NCBI RefSeq assembly: GCF_013409205.1
Contig: NZ_JACCAE010000001.1
Location: 2,108,001-2,172,000 of the forward strand
Reading direction: 5' to 3'
DNA from: Janibacter cremeus
GTDB taxonomy: Bacteria; Actinomycetota; Actinomycetes; Actinomycetales; Dermatophilaceae
DNA: 64,000 nt
Below the pieces are notes generated by a model. The model saw only the letters and a program-made list of their open reading frames with translations, did no database searches and had not been told where the DNA came from. Positions 16,536 to 22,570 of the stretch are shown in pieces (position 1 is the first letter of the stretch; each line of letters opens with the position of its first letter). The translations under genes were made by a program, and so were the position numbers.

Positions 16536-18554
16536 ATGTCACGCTCCGCGAGTGCCCCCAGCACCACCTCGCGTCCACTGGCCCTCTTCGGGCTCCTCCT
16601 GGTGGTCGTGGTGGTCGCCGCCACCGCCTTCGGTGGGGGAGCAGCACCGCTGGAGCTCGGCGACCCCGGCCCCTTCGTGCGCTGGTCCCTCCCGACGCTG
16701 CGCGCCATCCACGACGGCGCGGCCGCGGTGACGATCGGCGCGCTCGTCCTCGCCGCGTTCATCGTCCCGGAGACCACCCGCACCAGCCGCCGACGCACGT
16801 TGGCGCACCTGGCCGGAGGGGCGGCGATCATCTGGTTCCTCGCGGGGGTGGGTGGGCTCCTGACCAACTTTGCCTCCTTGGCCGGCATCCGACTGACCGA
16901 CCCCAACTACCTGACCCAGCTGGCCGCCTTCATCTGGCAGCTCGACGGCACCCGCACCGCGACGATTTCCGCGCTCGTCGTCGCGGTCGTGGCCCTGTGC
17001 GCGCCGGTGGCGGAGTCGAAGTCCGCCCTCGGTTGGCTGGCCGCCGCCAGCCTGTTCGCCCTGCTGCCCTTGGCCTTGTCCGGCCACTCCGCGGCGAGCC
17101 TGGACCACATGGGCGGCGTCAACGGCCTCGCGTTCCACATCCTCTCGGCGACGTTGTGGGTCGGTGGTCTCGTCGCACTGGTGGTCATCCGTCCGTCGTT
17201 GGGCAAGCACCTCCAGGTGACCGTGCAGCGCTACTCGGTCATCGCCGGCTGGTGCTTCGTGCTGCTCGTGGGCTCCGGCCTGCTCGTCTCGTGGATCAAC
17301 ATCGGCGCCCTGTCGGGGCTGGCCTCCCGCTACGGCGTCCTGCTCATCCTCAAGTCTGTGGCTGCGGTCCTCCTCGGTCTTGCCGGCTGGTGGCACCGTC
17401 ACCGCACCATCGCCGCGCTTCAGGACACGGCCAACGGGATGGCCCCCCTTCGAGGCTCCTCCGTCGCACCTCAGGGCAGCGCCTTCACCCGGCTCGCCGT
17501 GGGGGAGGTCGCGGTCATGGCCGCAGCCTTCGGCCTCGGTGCGGCTGTTGGCCGCACCCCGACGCCGCCGACGTCCGAGGAGCGCCCCGAGACCTCGATC
17601 GTCTACGACCTCTCCGGCTACCTCGACCCGGGCGCGCCGGACTCCACGAGTTGGCTCACCGCGTGGCAGACCGACTGGCTGTGGGTGACGGTCGCAGTGA
17701 TCGCGATCGTCGTCTACCTGCGCTGGGCGGTACGTCTGCACTCCCGCGGCGACCGCTGGCCGCTCCTGCGCACGATCAGCTGGGTGCTGGGCTGGTTGGT
17801 GTTCGTGTACTTCACGTCCGGGGGCGTCGGCGTCTACGGCAGGATCCTTTTCTCGTGGCACATGATCGAGCACATGGGCGTGGCGATGATCGTGCCGCTG
17901 CTCCTCGTGCCGGGTGCCCCGATCACCCTTGCGCTGCGTGCCCTACCGGCCCGCAAGGACAAGACGATGGGGCCGCGCGAGTTCATCCTCGCGACCGTGC
18001 ACTCGACCTATCTGCGCGTGCTCGCCAACCCCGTCATCGCCGCGTCGTTCTTCTTCTTCAGTCTGGCGATCTTCTACTACAGCCCGCTGTTCGAGCTGGC
18101 GATGCGCACCCACACCGGGCACGTGTTGATGATGGTCCACTTCCTGGCGACCGGGTACATGTTCACGTGGGTGCTGATCGGTACCGATCCCGGGCCGAAG
18201 CGCTGGTCGCCCATCGCGCTGCTCGTGGTCCTCTTCGTCACGATCAGCTTCCACGCGTTCTTCGGGGTGCTCATCACACAGTCCACCGAGCTGCTGGCGG
18301 CCAACTTCTTCGGTCGGCTCGACCTGCCCTGGATGACCACTCCGGTCGCAGACCAGCGCACTGGCGGCGCCATCGCCTGGGGTGTCGGCGAGGTACCGAC
18401 TCTGGTCCTCGCGGTCACCGTCGCCTGGCAATGGATGAAGACGGACGACAGGGAGAGCACACGCCGCGACCGTCGCGTCGACCGTGACGGCGACGCGGAG
18501 CTGGCGGCCTACAACGCGCAACTGGCCGTGTTGGCGCGTCGCGACGAGCAGTAG
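16536..18554 (+). CDS. CopD-CtaG fusion: copper resistance D plus caa3-type cytochrome oxidase assembly domain
   Basis: 672-residue integral membrane protein with about 14-16 helices. Residues about 1-300 match the CopD superfamily, including SLDHMGGVNGLAFHILSATLWVGGLVAL; residues about 370-640 match CtaG (caa3 assembly), with the His-containing ILFSWHMIEHMGVAMI and MMVHFLATGYMFTWVLIGTDP. Such fusions in actinobacteria are linked to copper delivery to cytochrome c oxidase. The linker between the domains (about residues 303-317) is encoded by a copy of a dispersed 43-nt repeat (17444-17486). A short charged tail ends the protein. Divergent from MarR. Confidence 0.85.
   Translation: MSRSASAPSTTSRPLALFGLLLVVVVVAATAFGGGAAPLELGDPGPFVRWSLPTLRAIHDGAAAVTIGALVLAAFIVPETTRTSRRRTLAHLAGGAAIIWFLAGVGGLLTNFASLAGIRLTDPNYLTQLAAFIWQLDGTRTATISALVVAVVALCAPVAESKSALGWLAAASLFALLPLALSGHSAASLDHMGGVNGLAFHILSATLWVGGLVALVVIRPSLGKHLQVTVQRYSVIAGWCFVLLVGSGLLVSWINIGALSGLASRYGVLLILKSVAAVLLGLAGWWHRHRTIAALQDTANGMAPLRGSSVAPQGSAFTRLAVGEVAVMAAAFGLGAAVGRTPTPPTSEERPETSIVYDLSGYLDPGAPDSTSWLTAWQTDWLWVTVAVIAIVVYLRWAVRLHSRGDRWPLLRTISWVLGWLVFVYFTSGGVGVYGRILFSWHMIEHMGVAMIVPLLLVPGAPITLALRALPARKDKTMGPREFILATVHSTYLRVLANPVIAASFFFFSLAIFYYSPLFELAMRTHTGHVLMMVHFLATGYMFTWVLIGTDPGPKRWSPIALLVVLFVTISFHAFFGVLITQSTELLAANFFGRLDLPWMTTPVADQRTGGAIAWGVGEVPTLVLAVTVAWQWMKTDDRESTRRDRRVDRDGDAELAAYNAQLAVLARRDEQ
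17444..17486 (+). repeat. 43-nt dispersed repeat, copy A (inside CopD-CtaG gene)
   Basis: Begins CCCCCTTCGAGGCTCCTCCG and ends GCGCCTTC, exactly 43 nt. Copies of identical length lie at 18993-19035 and 60385-60427; copy A and the last differ at only 3 positions. This copy is read in frame as a linker (APLRGSSVAPQGSAF) between two domains of a membrane protein. A core GAGG...CCTC dyad is present, as in REP-like elements. Confidence 0.75.
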
Positions 18555-18722
18555 TCTCAACTCCGCCGCGAACCATCGGCTCCGTGTCGCGGGCGCCAGA
18601 CCGGGCTCCTGGCCACCCGACGCGGCTACGCTTGGCTGTCACGGCTCCCGAGCCGACAGCCTCCCGCGGGGTCAACCTGCAGGACCGAGCACCGGCCTCG
18701 AGGTCGGAGAACGGAGTTGAGC

Positions 18723-18911
18723 ATGTACATCGGAATCGGGATCTTCCTGCTGCTCGTCGGTCTGATCATCATCTTCGCCTACAACGGCGAGATGATGATC
18801 GCGGGCTTCGACCTGGTGACCATCGGCTGGATCGCCATCGGGCTGGGCGCACTGGCGATCATCCTCAGCATGGTCATGCGTCCGGGCCGCCGCTCGGTCG
18901 ACCGCTACTGA
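18723..18911 (+). CDS. Small two-helix membrane protein (DUF6458-like)
   Basis: 62-residue protein consisting of two transmembrane helices (about 3-20 and 33-53) and a basic tail RPGRRSVDRY. The pattern IGIGIFLLLVG...GEMMIAGFDLVTIGWIAIGLGAL resembles DUF6458 proteins of actinobacteria, function unknown. ATG at 18723 has GGAG 6 nt upstream; a TTG at 18717 is an alternative. Monocistronic, followed by a strong hairpin. Confidence 0.7.
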   Translation: MYIGIGIFLLLVGLIIIFAYNGEMMIAGFDLVTIGWIAIGLGALAIILSMVMRPGRRSVDRY

Positions 18912-18962
18912 GGCTGGTCTCGAGGCTCGTCCGCAGCGTCACAACCAGCAGGTGAGGCATGA

Positions 18963-19001
18963 CGAAGGGGGCTTCCCACCGTCGGCGGGAAGCCCCCTTC
19001 G
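18963..19001. terminator. Bidirectional intrinsic-type terminator
   Basis: Perfect 15-bp stem (18963-18977 with 18987-19001; left arm begins CGAAGGGGGCTTCCC) and a 9-nt loop. It lies between the convergent DUF6458-like gene and the acyl-CoA dehydrogenase gene and can end transcripts from both sides. Its right arm is also the beginning of a 43-nt repeat copy. Confidence 0.75.
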
Positions 19002-19035
19002 AGCCTCCTCCGTCACACCTCAGTGCGACGCCTTC
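18993..19035 (+). repeat. 43-nt dispersed repeat, copy B (intergenic)
   Basis: Starts CCCCCTTCGAGCCTCCTCCG and ends ACGCCTTC; same length as copies A and C with about six substitutions. Its 5' end overlaps the right arm of the adjacent terminator hairpin. Confidence 0.7.
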
Positions 19036-19053
19036 GTCATGTGGACGACTCGA

Positions 19054-20925
19054 TCAGAACGCCGACTCGGGAACGTCCATGAGGGTGTTGTCGGTCGCCT
19101 CGGCGATGGCCTTCTCGGAGGCCAGGCGGGGAAGGACGTTCTTGGCGAAGAAGCTTGCCGCGGCGATCTTGCCGGTGTAGAAGTCCTTGTCCTTCTCGGA
19201 GACCTCACCCTGCAGGGCATCGGTCGCGATGGCGGCCTGGCGCAGGAGCAGCCAGCCGACGACGAGGTCACCCGCGGCCAGCAGCAGGCGGGAGGTGTTC
19301 TGCCCGACCTTGTAGATGTTGGTGATGTCCGAGCCCTCGGCCTTGGGGTCCGCGGCCTGCAGCGCCTGGAACATCGCCCCGAGGATGCCCTGGACGTCCT
19401 CGAGGCCCTTGGCCAGCAGCCCGCGCTCGGCCGTGAGGGCGCCGTCCTGCGCCTCGACGTCCTGGGCGAACTGCTGGATCTGCATCGCGAGGTGGCCCAG
19501 CGCCTGGCCGTTGTCCCGCACGATCTTGCGGAAGAAGAAGTCCTGGCCCTGGATCGCGGTGGTGCCCTCGTAGAGGGTGTCGATCTTCGCGTCGCGGACG
19601 TACTGCTCGATCGGGTACTCCTGCAGGAAGCCGGAGCCCCCGAAGGTCTGCAGGGACTCGGTGCCGAGCAGCGTCCAGGCGCGCTCGGAGCCCAGACCCT
19701 TGACGATCGGCAGCAGCAGGTCGTTGACCCGGTTGGCCATCGCGGCGGGCGACTCATCGGCGATGTCCTCGGAGCCTGTCTCGCGCTGCTGGATGTCGAC
19801 GGTGTCCTGCTGGGTCGCCGTGTAGACCACTAGCGCGCGCAGGCCCTCGGCGTAGGCCTTCTGCAGCATCAGGCTGCGGCGCACGTCCGGGTGGTGGGTG
19901 ATGGTGACGCGCGGGGCGTCCTTGGCGGGCGTGGTCAGGTCGGCGCCCTGGACGCGCTCCTTGGCGTACTCGAGAGCGTTGAGGTAGCCGGTCGACAGGG
20001 TGGCGATGGCCTTCGTGCCGACCATCATGCGGGCGTTCTCGATGACGCGGAACATCTGGGCGATGCCGTCGTGGACGTCGCCGAAGAGGGTGCCGACAGC
20101 GGCGTGCTTCTCACCGAAGGTCAGCTCGCAGGTCGTGGAGGCCTTCAGGCCCATCTTGTGCTCGACGTTGGTGACGTAGGCGCCGTTGCGCTCACCGAGC
20201 TCGCCGGTCTCGAGGTCCACGTCGTACTTGGAGACGATATAGAGGCTCAGGCCCTTGGTGCCGGGCCCGGCGCCCTCGGGGCGGGCGAGCACCATGTGGA
20301 CGACGTTGTCGGTCATGTCGGACTCCGCCGACGTGATGAAGCGCTTGACGCCTTCGATGTTCCACGTGCCGTCGCCGTTGTCGATGGCCTTGGTGCGGCC
20401 GGCGCCGACGTCCGAGCCCGCGTCGGGCTCGGTGAGGACCATCGTGCAGTGCCAGCCCTTCTGGACCATCCAGTGGGCAAGCTTCTTCTGGTCGTCGTTG
20501 CCGAGCAGATAGACCAGGTTGGCGAAGGAGTAGCTCGCTCCGTAGAGCCCGATCGCGGGGTTGGCGCCAAGCACGAGCTCGTTCATCGACCAGCGGAAGG
20601 ACGGCGGGGCGACGGTGCCGTCGAGCTCGGCGGGCAGGTCGAGGGACCAGAAGCCGGCCTGCTGGAAGGCCTTGTAGGACTGCTTGAAGGAGTCAGGCAT
20701 CGTCACCGACGAGGTCGTCGGGTCGAAGACCGGCGGGTTGCGGTCGGCATCTGCGAAAGACTCTGCGAGCTCGTTCTCCGCGAGGCGTGAGTATTCCTTG
20801 AGCATCTCGCGGGCGGTGTCGGCGTCGACGGCCTCGTACGGTCCCTGCCCCAGGACCTCGCCGCGACCGAAGACCTCGAAGAGGTTGAATTCCACGTCAC
20901 GGAGATTGCTCTTGTAGTGGCCCAT
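19054..20925 (-). CDS. Acyl-CoA dehydrogenase, large FadE type
   Basis: 623-residue flavoprotein, longer than the classic 380-400 residues because of an N-terminal extension and a C-terminal DUF-type domain, as in the FadE5-like group. The central FAD region has [20 protein letters not shown] and [28 protein letters not shown] carries the catalytic Glu. It catalyses the first oxidation of fatty acyl-CoA beta-oxidation, passing electrons to ETF. Monocistronic; 56 nt upstream of its ATG lies a perfect 26-bp palindrome that probably is a regulator site. Confidence 0.9.
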   Translation of the reverse strand: MGHYKSNLRDVEFNLFEVFGRGEVLGQGPYEAVDADTAREMLKEYSRLAENELAESFADADRNPPVFDPTTSSVTMPDSFKQSYKAFQQAGFWSLDLPAELDGTVAPPSFRWSMNELVLGANPAIGLYGASYSFANLVYLLGNDDQKKLAHWMVQKGWHCTMVLTEPDAGSDVGAGRTKAIDNGDGTWNIEGVKRFITSAESDMTDNVVHMVLARPEGAGPGTKGLSLYIVSKYDVDLETGELGERNGAYVTNVEHKMGLKASTTCELTFGEKHAAVGTLFGDVHDGIAQMFRVIENARMMVGTKAIATLSTGYLNALEYAKERVQGADLTTPAKDAPRVTITHHPDVRRSLMLQKAYAEGLRALVVYTATQQDTVDIQQRETGSEDIADESPAAMANRVNDLLLPIVKGLGSERAWTLLGTESLQTFGGSGFLQEYPIEQYVRDAKIDTLYEGTTAIQGQDFFFRKIVRDNGQALGHLAMQIQQFAQDVEAQDGALTAERGLLAKGLEDVQGILGAMFQALQAADPKAEGSDITNIYKVGQNTSRLLLAAGDLVVGWLLLRQAAIATDALQGEVSEKDKDFYTGKIAAASFFAKNVLPRLASEKAIAEATDNTLMDVPESAF

Positions 20926-20980
20926 GGCTGCGGCTCCTGGTTCATATCGCTCGAGTGCCGGGGGTGGCCGGCATCGGAGG

Positions 20981-21006
20981 CGTCGGTAAGCGGCCGCTTA
21001 CCGACG
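20981..21006. promoter_or_regulatory. Perfect 26-bp palindrome upstream of acyl-CoA dehydrogenase
   Basis: Half-site CGTCGGTAAGCGG followed directly by its reverse complement, no mismatch over 26 nt, 56-81 nt upstream of the dehydrogenase start. The inner TAAGCG..CGCTTA is the style of TetR-family operators that control fatty-acid oxidation genes in actinobacteria. No regulator gene adjoins it. It could also fold as RNA, but with no loop it is better explained as a protein site. Confidence 0.55.
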
Positions 21007-21029
21007 GTCGTTCCCATCTTCACCTGTAG

Positions 21030-21049
21030 TTGCTTGCGGTAGCAAGCAA
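21030..21049. promoter_or_regulatory. Second dyad in the same intergenic region
   Basis: TTGCTTGC-GGTA-GCAAGCAA, an 8-bp perfect dyad around a 4-nt centre, 24 nt beyond the 26-bp palindrome. It may be a second operator or a hairpin. The rest of the 309-bp gap between the dehydrogenase and tRNA-Gly (20926-21234) holds nothing else I can identify. Confidence 0.35.
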
Positions 21050-21234
21050 GAGGGGTGGTGACGTGACCCACAAGCCGTGCGGGCACCTTCCCGCGGTGCA
21101 GAGGGTTCCTGCGGCCAGATCCCCGAAGGGGTTGGTCCAGTCCGGGTTTCGCCATTGCGGGGGCCGCAGTGGGCCGGTCGCAGGGAGTCGTAGGCGCGTG
21201 GGTTACGATGTCGGCTGCACGTTCGCGGACGCGC

Positions 21235-21305
21235 GCCGGTGTAGCTCAATGGTAGAGCGCCAGCTTCCCAAGCTGGACACGCGGGTTCGATTCCCGTCAC
21301 CGGCT
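21235..21305 (+). tRNA. tRNA-Gly(CCC)
   Basis: 71-nt cloverleaf: acceptor GCCGGTG/CACCGGC, D-arm GCTC..GAGC, anticodon stem CCAGC/GCTGG with loop TTCCCAA (anticodon CCC), T-arm with loop TTCGATT and discriminator T. CCA is not encoded. It reads GGG codons. A strong terminator follows directly. Confidence 0.95.
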
Positions 21306-21310
21306 CTCTT

Positions 21311-21361
21311 GTCCTGAGTCGCGACATCGTTGACAGGGTGTCGCGGCTCAGGACTCTTTTT
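21311..21361 (+). terminator. Intrinsic terminator after tRNA-Gly
   Basis: 16-bp stem (21311-21326 with 21339-21354; one G-T pair), 12-nt loop, followed by TCTTTTT. One of the few hairpins in the window with a real T tract. Confidence 0.9.
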
Positions 21362-21374
21362 GTAGGTTCACGAG

Positions 21375-21422
21375 GGTTGTTGTCGACGTCTGTCCTGAGC
21401 CAGCACAGGTTGTTGTCGACGT
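21375..21422 (+). repeat. Pair of 15-bp direct repeats
   Basis: GGTTGTTGTCGACGT occurs at 21375-21389 and again at 21408-21422 (33-bp spacing), just downstream of tRNA-Gly. CTGTCCTGAG in the spacer echoes the terminator stem. Such repeats beside a tRNA can be scars of integration, but no integrase is present. Confidence 0.6.
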
Positions 21423-21530
21423 TCCCGCAGCGGTGGTCAGGTCGAGCTGCTCGCAGCCCATGTCGCCGCGAGGAGCCTTACAGTGAGGAGACACCGCCGC
21501 ATCGGGCGGCGCTCGGTGAAGGGACCACCC

Positions 21531-21761
21531 ATGGCACTGGTGCCGGACAACACGCTGATCACCGCCACTCCGGAGGAAGGACGCCAACTCGCGATCATGT
21601 TGGCGCGCAAGACGATCGGCGCGATTCAGACGGACCCCGACGTGCGCGCAGGGCTGCGGCCCATGTACGCCAACAACCCTGACTCGTTGACCGCGGCCGG
21701 ACACGTCGTGGCCATCGAGTTCGCCACCGTGGCGGCAGCGAACAACTACTGGCGGGCCTAG
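21531..21761 (+). CDS. Hypothetical 76-residue protein
   Basis: Small soluble protein, no membrane segment or recognised motif. The ATG at 21531 follows GAAGGGA at 21518-21524. The composition looks like a real protein: a hydrophobic-alternating centre (GRQLAIMLARKTIGAIQTD) and a C-terminus GHVVAIEFATVAAANNYWRA. Monocistronic. Family and function not recognised. Confidence 0.55.
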   Translation: MALVPDNTLITATPEEGRQLAIMLARKTIGAIQTDPDVRAGLRPMYANNPDSLTAAGHVVAIEFATVAAANNYWRA

Positions 21762-21811
21762 GTTATCCGGGGTAGCTCGCGCCCGTCGCATCACCTGAAC
21801 GGTTGTGGAGG

Positions 21812-22093
21812 CTACTGCCTCGCGGCAGTCATCCGCCTAGCGTTGTCGACGCACCGCAGGCGCGGCTTGCGGCCCGCGCATCCCGGGCCTTCGAAGTTGT
21901 AGTTGGCCTGGAGAAGCATCCCCGAGAGGTCGAAGATCATCGCCATGCGATCGGTCGCCGCCCGGAGACGCGGCGGGCGCTCCAGGACCCTCCTTCGACA
22001 GGGTGGCGTGCCCTTCTGCAGCAGCAGTCCGTGGTGCCAGTTCGTGGTGCGGCGAAGGCCTCCGGAGCGGGTGATTGCGGTCGGCGACGTCAC
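21812..22093 (-). pseudogene. Remnant with cardiolipin-synthase-like C-terminus
   Basis: The last residues on the minus strand, GRKPRLRCVDNARRMTAARQ followed by a stop, line up with the C-terminal SRKPRLRYVDNVMRLTAALQ of the cls gene at 38902-40380. About 12 of 20 residues match, including the stop position. Upstream of this the frame shows no HKD motif or other phospholipase-D feature, so this looks like a decayed or truncated copy. It could be chance over a short stretch; the rest of the frame is not recognisable. Confidence 0.35.
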
Positions 22094-22189
22094 GCCAGGA
22101 GTCGAACCGTGCAGCAGTTCGTGGCTGGGGGCCGGCCCTGCGTCTGGTCTTCCTCCGACTGGTCTTCGCTGGATCGCAGGGCAACGTCA

Positions 22190-22511
22190 TCTTTGAGCAG
22201 TGCCCCTCTTCTGAGGCTTGTCTGAACGCAGCAAATTCTTGCTCGATTCGTGAGACTGAATGGAAATGGGCGTACTCATCGAGCCTTTCAGTGCTTTCCT
22301 TTCCGGACTTCGACGCCGTATATGAGTGAGTACGCGGGCGGAATCGATGAGTAAAACTAGAGCGATGATGCTTGCCGGCCCGAGGTCAGGCGACGCTGCC
22401 AAATTGCCAGTGCAGGCCGCACGTCATCGGGGTTTACTCCGAGCCCCCTCTGCTTCCAGGCATGCGGCCGACGGGTTTGGTCCTGCTGCTATGGTCCACT
22501 CAATTGTGTGA
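22190..22511. other. Lower-GC intergenic stretch without recognisable gene
   Basis: Together with 21762-22189 this is the longest gene-poor part of the window. From about 22190 to 22360 base composition drops towards 50% G+C, with short AT-rich words (AAATTCTTG, GTAAAACTAG) unlike the surroundings. No tRNA, transposase motif or terminal inverted repeats are visible. It may contain the surface-protein promoter or be foreign or decayed DNA. Confidence 0.5.
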
Positions 22512-22538
22512 CGGCTCACCCGATCTTTGGGTGAGCCG
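22512..22538 (+). promoter_or_regulatory. 10-bp hairpin in the leader of the surface-protein gene
   Basis: CGGCTCACCC-GATCTTT-GGGTGAGCCG: perfect 10-bp stem, 7-nt loop, ending 32 nt before the GTG of the surface-protein gene. Either the terminator of something upstream, a 5'-UTR structure, or an operator. Confidence 0.5.
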
Positions 22539-22570
22539 ATCAGTGGTGTTACCGCTTCTGAGGGGAATTT

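Noticed and set aside
16454..16537. 28-residue longer start for the MarR gene
   Set aside because: The ATG at 16537 lies on top of the divergent gene's start and lacks a ribosome site, whereas GTG 16453 has AGGAGG at optimal distance.
21837..22190. 117-residue Arg/Pro-rich minus-strand protein
   Set aside because: Out of frame with the cls-like fragment and of shadow-like composition; no start signal.
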